Shown: positions 50,443 through 61,362, numbered from the stretch's first letter. The stretch: DNA of 64,000 nt from Providencia alcalifaciens (GCA_025961275.1 JAOQNJ010000001.1:517353-581352); one strand, 5' to 3'. The notes: generated from the letters alone by a model not told the origin. Numbers and translations are program-made.

Positions 50443-52698
50443 ATGAACAGTAAATTAAAAATATTAGGCGCTAGTATATTTATTACTGGGCTTAATGGCT
50501 TTGCTTTAGCTGAAGAAACACAACAGAAAAATAACAAGGAGGTTATTACATTTAGTAAATTAAAAGTTTCAGGGGCACAAAAGCAAATACCACTGGTCAA
50601 GGCGTTGGAAAAACTGGGGGCATTTAGTGCAGTTGGAACCGAAAATAAACTGCAAGGCCTTGATAAAATTATTCGTACCATGCCGGGAACGTAGACCCAA
50701 ATGGATGCGAGTCAAGGTACGATAAATGTAAATATTCGTGGTTTGAGTGGCTTTGGTCGCGTTAACATGATGGTCGATGGCGTTACTCAAACGTATTATG
50801 GTATCTCACCAAGTAGCTATACACACGGTCAACAACCTAATAATGACTTCGGTGCTCTAATTGATCCTAATTTCGTGGTTGAAGTTGAAGTTGATAAAGG
50901 ACAATTAAATGGAGGAAATAGTATCAATGCCCTTGCAGGTAGTGCCAATTTTAGAACAATTGGAATTAATGATGTTATTTTCGACGATAATTTATATGGA
51001 CTTCGCAGTAAAGCTCGATGGGGAGACAATGGCCTCGGCTATACAGGCATGGTGGCTGTTGCGGGCAAAACATTATTAAATGTGGATGAGGGATATTTTG
51101 GTGGGCTTGTTGCTGTGAGTGGACATAACATTCCCGGTAATTATAAAAATGGGGCAGGTTATAGTAGTGATGACTTTGCAACTGATGAAACATTTAAACA
51201 AAAACCACAATCTCAATTAACCAAGCTCACATATAAACCGAATGAAGCTCATGAATTAGAGTTTAGTGGGCGATTTTATCAAAATAAATTAACTAGACGT
51301 CAAATCGATAGTGAAGATTATTATATTAATTATAAATACACACCATTGAATGAATTAATCGATACTGAATTAATCGTCAATCATGGAAAAAGTAATCAAA
51401 AATTTGAAGGTAATTTCCTTGGCTGGGCATTAAGGCAAGGTCAATCTAAAAATATTGCAGATGGTATGGCACTTTCAAATACAAGTCGTTTTTCATACGG
51501 GCAAACAGACTATGAGTGGAAAGTGGGTTCGAAATTAATGAAAAATAAATACGAGCGAGAAGTTGGCTCTGTTATTGACCAAAATACGATAACGTATAAT
51601 CCATTTTCACCAAGTGGTACGTTAGATTTGGCCAGCTTATATACGCAATTTAATGCAAAATACGATATTTATTCAGCTACATTTGATTTGAATTATATGC
51701 ATTATCAACTCAAAGGGTTTAAGCCTGCTTGTGACTATGACGTAAAATGTTTTCCACAAGGCGATGCAAACATCAATCTTCGTGAAGGCGGATTTAATCC
51801 CGGAGTATTGTTTTCTGCTGAAATTATTCCTGAATTCCAACCTTTCGTAAGTTACGCTCACTCAATGCGAGCACCAAATTCACAAGAAGTGTTCTATTCG
51901 CAAAATGGGGGCAATTCAATGAACCCTTTCCTAAAAGGCGAAAAATCACAAACTTGGCAGGTTGGATTCAATACTTTTAGACCGGATCTTGTTGTGACTG
52001 GCGACCAATTTAATCTAAAAGCATTGTGGTTCCATACCAAAATCACAGGTTATATTACCAGTAAACCCTATTTATTATGCCGTCCCAAAACAGAAGCCGA
52101 ATTTATTTGGTGTTTGATGAATGATGATGTTTGGGATCAGGAATCTCCGGTATCAATTCAAAAAAGTTATATCTACGTTAATGACCCGCGTGATGTGAAT
52201 TTACGTGGTTATGAATTACAAGCTAACTATGATGCTGGTGTATTTTATTCAACGCACTCTTACACCAAGGAGACGGGTGATCAACCCAATTCGATTGCTA
52301 GGATGGCTGATTTTAGTGCAGGTGATTTTACCGAATTACCTGATTATTTTCTGACATTAGACTCAGGTGTGCGCTTACTAGATCAGACATTAACATTAGG
52401 CTCCACCATTACAGTCACAGGGCCTGTAAAACGAATTGGCGTTGAATCAATCGTCGATAACAACGGTGATGCGCTTAAAGATAAATATGAGAAACAGCCA
52501 ACAATCATTGATTTATACGCTGATTATGAAATCAACAAAAATTTTACCTTGATGATGACTGTGAACAATGTGACTAATCGAAACTATTCTGATGCATTGA
52601 ATCGTTCTAATTCGACAGCCATTATGGAGGAGCGTGGTAAAAATAATGCGACAGCGAGAGGAAGAGCATACATGATTGGTGGTGTGGTTCGGTTTTAG
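50443..52698 (+). pseudogene. TonB-dependent haem receptor (HasR-like) with an amber codon
   Basis: The gene encodes a signal peptide (MNSKLKILGASIFITGLNGF, ALA), a plug domain starting VITFSKLKVSG and a beta-barrel ending in GRAYMIGGVVRF with the terminal Phe. The only lesion is TAG at 50692-50694 (codon 84), between IIRTMPGT and TQMDASQGTINVNIRG; both sides share one frame. HasR-type receptors have PGT-x-TQMD and VNIRGLSGFGRVNMMVDGV here. No N-terminal signalling domain and no hemophore gene are seen. Restart at ATG 50701 would lack the signal peptide and be useless. Confidence 0.88.
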
Positions 52699-52722
52699 CT
52701 GAATTGCGATAAGTAAAACAAG

Positions 52723-52759
52723 ATCAGTAGCGCATTAACCTTGCGTTACTGATTTTTTT
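52723..52759 (+). terminator. Terminator of the receptor gene
   Basis: ATCAGTAGCGCA pairs with TGCGTTACTGAT (one G-T pair) around a 7-base loop and is followed by seven to eight Ts. Confidence 0.88.
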
Positions 52760-52881
52760 ATTTACGGATAACCAAAACTATTTGTGGTGAAACAATGCAA
52801 CAATAGGTTTCGACTTTTAAATTTAATAGTATCAACTAGCTTTGATGGAGCAAGTTTAATGCCACCGTCTCTGAAGGTGGA

Positions 52882-54264
52882 TTATGACTTCGTTGATGCT
52901 CGAGGAGTACGTTTGGCTTTGGTTTTGGTAATATCAGTGATTTCACTCTCTACCCAGCCATCATTCAGTCGAGTTTTTAATTTTTGGCCTAATTTAACTT
53001 GTGAGGTTTTTTTCAACACGGAGCCATCAGAGGTTTCGCTAATGCTAAATCCTCGAGCAAGTGTTGCAAGAGGACTTACAGTCTCCATTTTCGAGCAAGC
53101 AACGGCAAAACGTTGTCGATAACTATTTAGTAAACCGGACATCATATTTTGCAAATGATACTGTGTTTGCTGTAATGACCGCTGTTGCTTCTGTAATTGA
53201 GGACGTAGATCTTGTTGAGTTAAACGACGTTGTAGCTGTTCGTGGCGTATTTCGGCAACTTGAAGCCGTCTTGCCATGGCTTGGTTGAGTTTCTGATTGA
53301 GTAAACTCAATTGATGTTGTTGTCTTGCTAAGCGCAGTTGAGGATGCTGTTGTTGCAAACGATGTTGTAAACGGCTAAAACGCTGCTGTTGACCTGCAAG
53401 GTAATAATCCATCGCCATTTCGAGATGTTGTTGGCCAGATTGCAGTTGACGTATTAACTCAAGTTGATTTCGGCTGACTAATTCTGCGGCAGCTGACGGT
53501 GTTGGTGCTCGAACATCTGCTACAAAATCGGCAATTGTTACATCAGTCTCATGGCCGACTGCACTAACGATAGGTATGCGGCTGTTAAAAATGGCTCTAG
53601 CCACGATTTCCTCGTTGAACGCCCACAGATCTTCTAGAGACCCACCACCACGTCCGACAATTAGAACATCGCATTCATTTCGGCGGTTTGCTAGTACAAT
53701 AGCGCGTGCAATTTGTGCAGGGGCAAGATCACCTTGAACTGCCGTCGGATAGATGACAACAGGAAGCGAAGGATCACGGCGGCGTAAAATATGAAGAATG
53801 TCATGTAATGCAGCGCCAGTGGCTGATGTGATTACCCCGATACGTTTAGCAGGAGAGGGTAAAGGTTGTTTGTGCTTCGCATCGAATAACCCCTCAGCAC
53901 TTAAAGCCTGTTTGAGTAGCTCAAAACGTTGTTGTAAAAGACCTTCACCTGCGGGTTGCATACTTTCGATGATGATTTGATAGTCGCCACGAGGTTCATA
54001 CAGTGTCACTGTGGCACGAACTAAAACTTGTTGCCCATTTTGCGGGCGAAAGGTGACCCGAGCGTTTTGTCCCCGAAACATAGCAGCACGAACCTGAGCT
54101 TTGTCATCTTTTAAAGTGAGGTACCAATGACCAGAACTCGGTTGTGAAAAATTCGATATTTCGGCAGTCAGCCAAATCCTACCCATCTGACGGTCTAGAA
54201 GTTCGCGAACCGCTTGATTGAGTTTACTGACAGAATAAATTCCACTATTTTCTTGAGTTGACAT
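52882..54264 (-). CDS. xseA: Exodeoxyribonuclease VII large subunit
   Basis: XseA with XseB degrades single-stranded DNA. The 460-residue protein has the N-terminal OB domain ([20 protein letters not shown]), the catalytic domain with [17 protein letters not shown] and [20 protein letters not shown], and a long Gln-rich coiled coil (~270-380) that binds XseB. It is divergent from guaB, as in E. coli. Confidence 0.95.
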   Translation of the reverse strand: MSTQENSGIYSVSKLNQAVRELLDRQMGRIWLTAEISNFSQPSSGHWYLTLKDDKAQVRAAMFRGQNARVTFRPQNGQQVLVRATVTLYEPRGDYQIIIESMQPAGEGLLQQRFELLKQALSAEGLFDAKHKQPLPSPAKRIGVITSATGAALHDILHILRRRDPSLPVVIYPTAVQGDLAPAQIARAIVLANRRNECDVLIVGRGGGSLEDLWAFNEEIVARAIFNSRIPIVSAVGHETDVTIADFVADVRAPTPSAAAELVSRNQLELIRQLQSGQQHLEMAMDYYLAGQQQRFSRLQHRLQQQHPQLRLARQQHQLSLLNQKLNQAMARRLQVAEIRHEQLQRRLTQQDLRPQLQKQQRSLQQTQYHLQNMMSGLLNSYRQRFAVACSKMETVSPLATLARGFSISETSDGSVLKKTSQVKLGQKLKTRLNDGWVESEITDITKTKAKRTPRASTKS

Positions 54265-54356
54265 GTGAGCTAGATCAAATTTTAAAACAATGACTTAATT
54301 GACTGATACTAACCTAGTCAGAGGAGTTATCAAGTTTTTTTTGAAAAAAGAACTAG

Positions 54357-54382
54357 AGGCAATCGGTTTCGGTGTGTATAAT
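54357..54382 (+). promoter_or_regulatory. guaBA promoter with PurR-like operator
   Basis: AGGCAATCGGTTTCGG (54357-54372) resembles the PurR operator, and a perfect TATAAT follows at 54377-54382, 55 bases upstream of the guaB ATG. A repressor bound here would cover the -35 region. Confidence 0.7.
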
Positions 54383-54436
54383 GCCGCGGCAATATTTTAT
54401 ACCTTTCCATACACGCTGCCAGGTGGGATATTGCCT

Positions 54437-55903
54437 ATGTTACGCATTAAAAAAGAAGCACTAACTTTCGACGACGTATTACTCGTTCCTGCACATTCAA
54501 CCGTACTTCCAAACACGGCTGAACTGTCCACTCAACTAACTGCAACTATCCGCCTAAACATTCCTATGCTCTCTGCAGCAATGGATACCGTTACTGAATC
54601 TGACCTTGCAATTGCACTTGCCAAAGAAGGTGGGCTTGGCTTCATCCACAAAAACATGTCTATTGAGCGCCAAGCTGAAGAAGTTCGCCGCGTGAAAAAA
54701 CATGAAAGTGGCGTTGTGACGGATCCTGTCACTGTTACTCCGGACACAAGCATTCGTGAAATTCAAGAAATGGCTGAGCGTAATGGCTTCGCAGGTTACC
54801 CAGTAGTGACTGCCGATAATTCATTGGTGGGTATTATTACTGGTCGTGACGTGCGTTTTGTTACGGATCTTGATCAGCCAGTCACTGCAGTGATGACGCC
54901 TAAAGAGCGTTTGGTTACAGTGAAAGAGGGTGAAGCGCGTGACATCGTTTTGCAAAAAATGCATGAAAAGCGTGTCGAGAAAGCACTGGTTGTTGATGAT
55001 AACTTCCATTTACTAGGCATGATCACAGTAAAAGATTTCCAAAAAGCAGAACGTAAACCAAACGCTTGTAAAGACGACCAAGGCCGTCTGCGTGTTGGTG
55101 CTGCTGTCGGTGCAGGCGCAGGTAACGAAGAGCGTGTTGATGCTCTGGTAGCTGCTGGCGTCGATGTATTACTGATTGACTCGTCTCATGGCCATTCCGA
55201 AGGCGTATTACAACGTATTCGTGAAACTCGCCAAAAATACCCTGACTTGCAAATCATTGGTGGTAACGTAGCAACAGCCGAAGGTGCAAAAGCCTTAGCT
55301 GATGCGGGTGTTAGCGCAGTTAAAGTTGGTATTGGCCCTGGTTCTATTTGCACAACGCGTATCGTAACAGGCGTTGGTGTACCTCAGATTACTGCGATTG
55401 CTGATGCAGTTGAAGCACTAGAAGGAACGGGGATCCCTGTCATTGCTGATGGTGGTATCCGTTTCTCTGGCGATATTTCAAAAGCTATCGCTGCGGGTGC
55501 AGCTTGTGTCATGGTTGGTTCCATGTTTGCAGGTACTGAAGAATCTCCGGGTGAGACTATTCTGTTCCAAGGTCGTACTTACAAAGCTTATCGCGGTATG
55601 GGCTCACTTGGTGCAATGTCTAAAGGTTCTTCTGACCGTTATTTCCAAACTGATAATGCTGCAGATAAACTGGTTCCGGAAGGAATTGAAGGCAGAGTGG
55701 CTTATAAAGGTCACCTGAAAGATATTATTCATCAACAAATGGGTGGTCTGCGTTCCTGTATGGGACTGACTGGCTGTGGTACTATCGATGCACTTCGTAC
55801 TAAGGCAGAATTTGTCCGTATTAGTGGTGCTGGTATCCAAGAAAGCCATGTGCATGACGTTACCATCACGAAAGAATCCCCTAACTACCGTCTGGGGCAA
55901 TAA
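54437..55903 (+). CDS. guaB: IMP dehydrogenase
   Basis: GuaB oxidises IMP to XMP with NAD, the branch to GMP. ATG 54437 gives the 488-residue E. coli length and the start [18 protein letters not shown]; the frame is open upstream, across the promoter, so longer starts are excluded. Visible are the two CBS domains (~95-200), the catalytic Cys loop [15 protein letters not shown] and the flap segment [13 protein letters not shown]. Confidence 0.97.
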   Translation: MLRIKKEALTFDDVLLVPAHSTVLPNTAELSTQLTATIRLNIPMLSAAMDTVTESDLAIALAKEGGLGFIHKNMSIERQAEEVRRVKKHESGVVTDPVTVTPDTSIREIQEMAERNGFAGYPVVTADNSLVGIITGRDVRFVTDLDQPVTAVMTPKERLVTVKEGEARDIVLQKMHEKRVEKALVVDDNFHLLGMITVKDFQKAERKPNACKDDQGRLRVGAAVGAGAGNEERVDALVAAGVDVLLIDSSHGHSEGVLQRIRETRQKYPDLQIIGGNVATAEGAKALADAGVSAVKVGIGPGSICTTRIVTGVGVPQITAIADAVEALEGTGIPVIADGGIRFSGDISKAIAAGAACVMVGSMFAGTEESPGETILFQGRTYKAYRGMGSLGAMSKGSSDRYFQTDNAADKLVPEGIEGRVAYKGHLKDIIHQQMGGLRSCMGLTGCGTIDALRTKAEFVRISGAGIQESHVHDVTITKESPNYRLGQ

Positions 55904-56117
55904 TATAGGCCGTAAATGATTCAAGCGGCGTGTAAGCTAATGTCTGGGCTAATTCGGGAACAGAGATGACGATATGGTCCAGGTTGTAGGTGTAGGTTAC
56001 ATGCACTGCCAGCGGCAACTTGATGTATGACGGTTATAATGATTCAGGGTGGCTCCGTGTTTAATCTCGGGGTCACTGATTTTCTATTTTGACTTGAATT
56101 TCTGGAATTCGCCTCAA
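55904..56117 (+). other. Long guaB-guaA intergenic leader
   Basis: 214 bases separate guaB from guaA, much longer than in E. coli (about 70). A TATAAT-like box (about 56034) and several short inverted repeats are visible, but no frame or familiar RNA motif. Confidence 0.4.
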
Positions 56118-57695
56118 ATGACAACAAATATACATAAGCATCGTATTCTTATTCTTGATTTCGGCTCACAGTATTCACAGCTTATTGCTCGTCGTATTCG
56201 TGAAATTGGTGTGTACTGTGAACTCTGGGCGTGGGACGTTTCAGAAGAGCAAATTCGTGGATTCAATCCAAACGGCATCATTCTTTCTGGTGGCCCAGAA
56301 AGTACAACGGCAAATGATAGTCCACGTGCACCAGACTACGTATTCACAGCAGGCGTACCTGTTTTAGGTATCTGCTATGGTATGCAAACTATGTCTATGC
56401 AACTTGGTGGCGCTGTTGAAGTCTCCGGTGAGCGTGAATTTGGCTATGCTAAAGTTGAAGTGACTGAGCAATCTGAGCTGTTCCGTGATATTCAAGATTC
56501 ACTGAATGAAAATGGCACGCCAGTTCTTGATGTTTGGATGAGCCATGGTGATAAAGTTACTGCAATTCCCGCTGATTTCAAAACTATTGCTAGCACGCCG
56601 AGCTGCCCATTTGCCATCATGGCGAATGAAGAGAAAAAATTCTACGGTGTACAATTCCACCCAGAAGTGACACACACATACCAAGGTCTTAATATTCTTA
56701 AACGCTTTGTTCAGGAGATCTGTCAGTGTGAAGCGCTGTGGACTCCAGCGGCGATCATTGATGACACCGTTGAGCGTTTGAAAGAACAGATTGGTGATGA
56801 CCATGTTATTTTAGCGCTTTCTGGTGGTGTTGATTCATCTGTCACCGCATTGCTATTAAACCGCGCGATTGGCAAACGTTTAACTTGCGTGTTCGTTGAT
56901 AACGGTTTGTTGCGTTTGAATGAAGCTAATCAAGTCATGGAAATGTTTGAAGGCAAATTTGACCTCAATATTATCCATGTGAAAGCGGAAGATCGTTTCC
57001 TTAATGCACTGTCTGGCATTGCTGATCCAGAAGCCAAACGTAAAGCGATCGGTCACGTTTTCATTGATGTATTTGACGAAGAAGCATCTAGGCAAAGCCA
57101 AGTTAAATGGTTAGCGCAAGGGACTATCTACCCAGATATTATTGAGTCTGCTGCATCTGCAACCGGTAAAGCTCACGTCATCAAATCTCACCATAACGTC
57201 GGTGGATTACCGGATGACATGAAACTGGGTCTTGTTGAGCCGTTGAAAGAGCTGTTCAAAGACGAAGTGCGTAAGATTGGCCTTGAGCTTGGCCTGCCAT
57301 ATGACATGCTGTACCGTCATCCATTCCCAGGTCCAGGTCTTGGTGTACGCGTTTTAGGCGAAGTGAAGAAAGAGTATTGTGACCTTCTGCGTCGCGCAGA
57401 TGCTATTTTTATTGAAGAACTGCATAAAGCAGATCTTTACAACAAAGTTAGCCAAGCTTTCACCGTATTCTTACCTGTTCGTTCAGTCGGCGTAATGGGC
57501 GATGGCCGTAAGTATGACTGGGTTGTTTCTCTACGTGCTGTAGAAACCATCGACTTTATGACTGCACACTGGGCTCACTTACCATATGACTTCTTAGGTC
57601 GAGTTTCAAACCGTATTATCAATGAGGTCAATGGTATTTCTCGCGTGGTGTATGACATCAGCGGTAAGCCACCGGCAACAATTGAGTGGGAATAA
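56118..57695 (+). CDS. guaA: GMP synthase (glutamine-hydrolysing)
   Basis: GuaA aminates XMP with glutamine and ATP. ATG 56118 gives the 525-residue E. coli length, starting [20 protein letters not shown]. The class I amidotransferase domain has the catalytic Cys in [12 protein letters not shown] and the His/Glu in [10 protein letters not shown]; the ATP-pyrophosphatase loop is [14 protein letters not shown]. Second gene of the guaBA operon. Confidence 0.97.
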   Translation: MTTNIHKHRILILDFGSQYSQLIARRIREIGVYCELWAWDVSEEQIRGFNPNGIILSGGPESTTANDSPRAPDYVFTAGVPVLGICYGMQTMSMQLGGAVEVSGEREFGYAKVEVTEQSELFRDIQDSLNENGTPVLDVWMSHGDKVTAIPADFKTIASTPSCPFAIMANEEKKFYGVQFHPEVTHTYQGLNILKRFVQEICQCEALWTPAAIIDDTVERLKEQIGDDHVILALSGGVDSSVTALLLNRAIGKRLTCVFVDNGLLRLNEANQVMEMFEGKFDLNIIHVKAEDRFLNALSGIADPEAKRKAIGHVFIDVFDEEASRQSQVKWLAQGTIYPDIIESAASATGKAHVIKSHHNVGGLPDDMKLGLVEPLKELFKDEVRKIGLELGLPYDMLYRHPFPGPGLGVRVLGEVKKEYCDLLRRADAIFIEELHKADLYNKVSQAFTVFLPVRSVGVMGDGRKYDWVVSLRAVETIDFMTAHWAHLPYDFLGRVSNRIINEVNGISRVVYDISGKPPATIEWE

Positions 57696-57737
57696 AATAG
57701 CATCAGTCGATAACAATCGTTAGTTGTCGATAATTTC

Positions 57738-57769
57738 AAAGGCATCAGTAACTTACTGGTGCCTTTTTT
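57738..57769 (+). terminator. Terminator of guaBA
   Basis: AAAGGCATCAGTA pairs with TACTGGTGCCTTT (one mismatch/wobble) around a 3-4 base loop, then six Ts in a row, 42 bases after guaA. Confidence 0.85.
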
Positions 57770-57986
57770 GATGTCAGCCTTAAACCGCTTCCTAAGAAGG
57801 TGGTGATTGACCACTTCAATCACGTGCTTCACTCATTAGCAATGAATTCAATAGTAGTTCCTCTATATTTGATTTCGTCAGCATATTTTTCTGGTGATGG
57901 AATTTAATACACCTTTCATATTGATTACCTATATGGTGTCCATTTCCCTTTAAATAAGACTGACACAATTGTTCTGCGCAACTAAA

Positions 57987-58811
57987 TCAGGACACTTTTC
58001 TTAAGGAATTTTGTTCATACTCAATTGGGGACAGATCACCGTTGGCAGTATGAAACCTTTCTAGGTTGTAATAGCGCATATACGCGATAACATCTTCTTT
58101 CATCTGTTTCCGAGTCGGCTGAGGGATTTTCAGTACCCAATCGTGTTTTAAACTGCCAAAAAATCGTTCTACAACGGCGTTATCCCAACAGGCTCCAACA
58201 TCACCCATGCTTGCCCTAATACCATAGCTTGTTAGCAAGCGGCGATATCGCTTACTCGTATATTGAGAGCCTCTATCACTATGAAAGACTAAGCCTTTTT
58301 CGGGCTGGCGTAAGTTATACGCTTTCATCAAGGCTTTACTGACTAAATCTGCCGTCATTCGTTTATCGATATGCCAACCCACAATACGGCGTGAGTATAA
58401 GTCCATCACGATGGCTAAATACATCCAGCCTTCCCCTGTTTTTAAATAGGTCACATCACCCGCCCACACTTCGTTAGGTGCGTGAGGATTAAAATTTTGA
58501 TTGAGCAAATTATCGGCTACGGCATCACTGTGTTTGCGTTTTGTGGTGACTTTGTAAGCAACGCGCTGAGTGACGACTAGGCCAAGCTGAGCCATTAGCT
58601 TTTGAACGCCATAAGCACTCACGCTAAAGCCCTCTTTGCATAACCGTTTACGTAACGTTCTATAACCTAAGCTATTTCGACTCTGTTCAAAGATAGCTTT
58701 GGCTCTGCGGTACAGGCTAAGTTGTTCTGCGGTGATCAATTTTGCTGGGCGTTTAAGCCAAGCATAGTAGGCAGAACGACTTATTTTCATTAACTTGCAG
58801 AGCTTCAGCAC
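57987..58811 (-). CDS. IS3-family transposase OrfB (DDE integrase domain)
   Basis: A 274-residue second frame with the rve integrase core. The DDE residues are in VWAGDVTYLKTGEGW, VFHSDRGSQYTS and VGACWDNAVVERFF. The real product is the OrfAB fusion made by -1 frameshifting; GTG 58811 is only the first start-like codon of the frame. The C-terminus RFHTANGDLSPIEYEQN parallels the fragment near 5.4 kb. Confidence 0.92.
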   Translation of the reverse strand: MLKLCKLMKISRSAYYAWLKRPAKLITAEQLSLYRRAKAIFEQSRNSLGYRTLRKRLCKEGFSVSAYGVQKLMAQLGLVVTQRVAYKVTTKRKHSDAVADNLLNQNFNPHAPNEVWAGDVTYLKTGEGWMYLAIVMDLYSRRIVGWHIDKRMTADLVSKALMKAYNLRQPEKGLVFHSDRGSQYTSKRYRRLLTSYGIRASMGDVGACWDNAVVERFFGSLKHDWVLKIPQPTRKQMKEDVIAYMRYYNLERFHTANGDLSPIEYEQNSLRKVS

Positions 58812-58849
58812 GGGAAACTGTGAAGATAATTGCTTAATCGTTTTAAACG

Positions 58850-59137
58850 CTACTTGGTTTCCTTTAGCAGGAGGGCGCTGGCTTTTTTTAGGATCTCTTT
58901 CTCCATCCTAAGTTCTTTATTTTCTTTTCGAAGCCTTAATAGCTCAGTTCTCTCATCGGCATTCAAGCTGCTACCGGATTGTTCAGCATCGAATTTTGCT
59001 TTCCAGTTATAAAGTAATTTATCGGTGATCCCTAATGAAGCTGCCGCTTTTGGGACGCTATAACCTTGTTCGGTGACTAATGCGACCGCTTCTTGCTTAA
59101 ACTCAGTAGTGTAAAACCTGTTTGTTCGTTTTTTCAT
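58850..59137 (-). CDS. IS3-family transposase OrfA (helix-turn-helix)
   Basis: A 95-residue DNA-binding frame: YTTEFKQEAVALVTEQGYSV and PKAAASLGITDKLLYNWKAKF form the helix-turn-helix, then a leucine-zipper helix (LLRLRKENKELRMEKEILKKA). The slippery A7G run is within the KKA codons near its end, where ribosomes shift into OrfB. Confidence 0.92.
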   Translation of the reverse strand: MKKRTNRFYTTEFKQEAVALVTEQGYSVPKAAASLGITDKLLYNWKAKFDAEQSGSSLNADERTELLRLRKENKELRMEKEILKKASALLLKETK

Positions 59138-59188
59138 TTAACACCTCAATAATTGGATTATATTCCATTATTAAAGTGTCCTGTTTGA

Positions 59189-60012
59189 TTAAAGCAGATC
59201 AAGCAGCTCAGCTTAATGCTGCAGGGCAATCGCCAGAGCTATCAGTGTTTGGTTTTGTGTCTATCGAGCTGCTTAACTATGGTGGCGCCATTGTTCCTGC
59301 TATTTTAGCGGTGTGGGTATTATCAATAATAACGCCATTGGTTGATAAACTGGTTCCATCAGCAGCTAAGCCTGTATTCACGCCGTTATTGGCTTTTACT
59401 GTGACTTCGACCGTAGTGTTATCGGTAGTCGCCCCTGCAGGTATCTGGCTCAGTAATGGTGCAGGGTGGATAGTGAGTTCATTACTTGATATATCACCAA
59501 CATTGACTGGATTTGTCTTTGGTTTAACCCGCCCAATTACCATTGTATTTGGTATTCATCACAGTATGACACCTATCAGTTTGAACAATTTTGCGCTATA
59601 TGGAAAAGATTTATTAATGCCAATCATGTGCTTAGGTAACTTAGCCATAGCGGGCGCTACGATGGCAGTTTGGTACAAACAACGCAAACTAGCGACAAAA
59701 GAACAATCGTCGATCACGCTAGGTTCAGGGATTACGGCAATTTTAGGGATTACAGAGCCTGCTTTATTCGGTGTTCTGACTAAATATACCAAAGCATTAT
59801 TTATGGCGAGCTTAGCAACAGGGGTTTTCGGTGCTATCTCCGTCACTCTCGATACTCATTTAACTAGCTACATTTTGTCATCAGTCTTTAGCTTACCTGC
59901 CTACTTAGCCGGCGGTACACAGAACTTTATTCAAGCGATTCTTGGAGTTTGTGGTGTATTTGCACTTTCTTTTATACTGACTACAATGTTTGTTCGTGTA
60001 GAGAATAAATAA
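59189..60012 (+). pseudogene. PTS sugar permease EIIC domain, 5'-truncated at the IS end
   Basis: The frame holds the C-terminal part of a glucose/beta-glucoside-type EIIC: VFGFVSIELLNYGGAIVPA, GFVFGLTRPITIVFGIHHSM and the conserved GITEPALFG, ending RVENK with no IIA domain. The frame starts inside the IS end, so the EIIB domain and the first EIIC helices are missing, and the other flank (57770-57982) does not contain them. An IS-linked deletion removed the front of the gene, leaving a non-functional remnant. Confidence 0.85.
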
Positions 60013-60066
60013 TTTAAATAGCATGCTATACATTATTAAGGCCTATCAATATAAAGTTCCTTTATC

Positions 60067-60102
60067 GTAACTTTAGTAACTTTAGTAACTTTAGTAACTT
60101 TA
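60067..60102. repeat. Four tandem copies of GTAACTTTA
   Basis: The 9-base unit GTAACTTTA occurs four times without interruption, 55 bases after the PTS remnant. The rest of 60013-60591 is AT-rich and holds no supportable gene. Confidence 0.92.
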
Positions 60103-60591
60103 AGTTGGAAAATGTCTATTAATGTTCTTATATTCGGACTTATAGGTATCGCAATCAAGTTGATGATGTATGGTAAGTTCTCATAAAGGGACATTAATGA
60201 TAATAACTTACTCTAATGCAACCAATAGTAAGCTCAATTGCCTTTGATATTGGTATTAATGAGTGATTTATGAGCATAGATATCGTAAGGTCATTTTGGT
60301 TGCTTTACTCTCTATTAGATATATTTGAAGTCATTCAAGAGCTGTATAGGCCATTGAGCATAAAAATCTACAAAAGATAGATAAACATCTCATTCGGATA
60401 TGTTGGCTCAATATAGTTGTGATATCCACTTGAAGTATTGCGATTAAATAAGTAACAAAAAAATGCTTTGTTGTGGCTAAGTGCTGTTTCCAAAGATAGT
60501 TATCGAATCACTCCTGTCATTGTGTTAGTTTGAATAGTCCTTGATTTTTCAAGGAATAAAAGATTCTTAGTATAATGAGAAGGGTTTTATT

Positions 60592-61329
60592 ATGTATTTA
60601 GTTGATTTACATGCGCATACTATTGCCAGCACCCATGCCTACAGTACGTTTAACGACTATTTTTTGGAGGCAGCAAATAAAGGAATGAAACTGTTTGCCA
60701 TCACTGATCATGGCCCAGAGATGGATGATGCCCCTCATCAATGGCATTTTTCTAATATGCCAATTTTACCGCGGATCGTTAATGGTGTTGGCTTGTTATA
60801 TGGAATTGAAGCCAATATAAAAAATAAACAGGGTGAAACGGATTGTGATGAGAAAATAGCTAAACAATTGGATATTATTTTAGCCGGTTTTCATGAACCA
60901 GTATTAGCACCTCAAAGTCAGGCCAATAATACGGAAGCGATGATCGCAACTATCCAAAGTGGTAAAGTGCAGATTATTACACACCCTGGCAATCCGAAAT
61001 ATCCAATTGATATTAAAGCTGTCGTTCAAGCCGCTAAAGAGTCTAATGTCGCCTTGGAAATGAATAATTCATCATTCCTACACTCAAGAGTTGGAAGTCA
61101 ATCTAACTGTTTAGCGATAGCAAAAGCAGTGAAAGAGGCGGGAGGATGGGTTTCTCTTGGCTCTGATTCTCACTATGCAGGCTATTTAGGCAATTTTGAC
61201 AAAGTGATTGAAATGTTAGCCTCGATCGATTTTCCTCAAGATCAAATCTTAAATGTTTCACCACGACGTGTGCTTGATTTCCTAGAATCTCACGGACGTA
61301 AACCAATCCCAGAGTTTGCAAATTTTTAG
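60592..61329 (+). CDS. ycdX: PHP-family phosphatase, YcdX-like
   Basis: A 245-residue PHP hydrolase with a trinuclear zinc site: [46 protein letters not shown] and [12 protein letters not shown] supply the His/Asp/Glu ligands. E. coli YcdX is a phosphatase linked to swarming; the natural substrate is unknown. Upstream GAGAAGGG-type site supports ATG 60592. Monocistronic. Confidence 0.92.
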   Translation: MYLVDLHAHTIASTHAYSTFNDYFLEAANKGMKLFAITDHGPEMDDAPHQWHFSNMPILPRIVNGVGLLYGIEANIKNKQGETDCDEKIAKQLDIILAGFHEPVLAPQSQANNTEAMIATIQSGKVQIITHPGNPKYPIDIKAVVQAAKESNVALEMNNSSFLHSRVGSQSNCLAIAKAVKEAGGWVSLGSDSHYAGYLGNFDKVIEMLASIDFPQDQILNVSPRRVLDFLESHGRKPIPEFANF

Positions 61330-61338
61330 TAAAATTAA

Positions 61339-61362
61339 GCCGTTTGGCGATAACCGAGCGGC
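61339..61362 (+). terminator. Probable terminator after ycdX
   Basis: GCCGTTTGG pairs with CCGAGCGGC (two G-T pairs) around 6 bases, followed by a T-rich tail. Confidence 0.6.

Larger units (their letters stand above)
57983..59188 (-). mobile_element. IS3-family insertion sequence, apparently intact
   Basis: A 1.2-kb element with two overlapping reading frames on the minus strand. Ends share the inner repeat AAAGTGTCCTG followed by T/A-rich outer bases (57983-57998 and 59173-59188). OrfB is in the -1 frame to OrfA, and an A7G slippery run on the coding strand (58882-58889) at the end of OrfA permits the -1 shift that gives the fused transposase. No clear target duplication is seen, which fits a deletion next to one end. 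Confidence 0.88.

Noticed and set aside
52784-53122. 112-codon frame opposite the end of xseA
   Set aside because: Lies mostly antisense to a well-supported xseA and has no start context.
57978-59193. Target-site duplication of the IS3 element
   Set aside because: The bases outside the two ends do not match, so I do not claim one.
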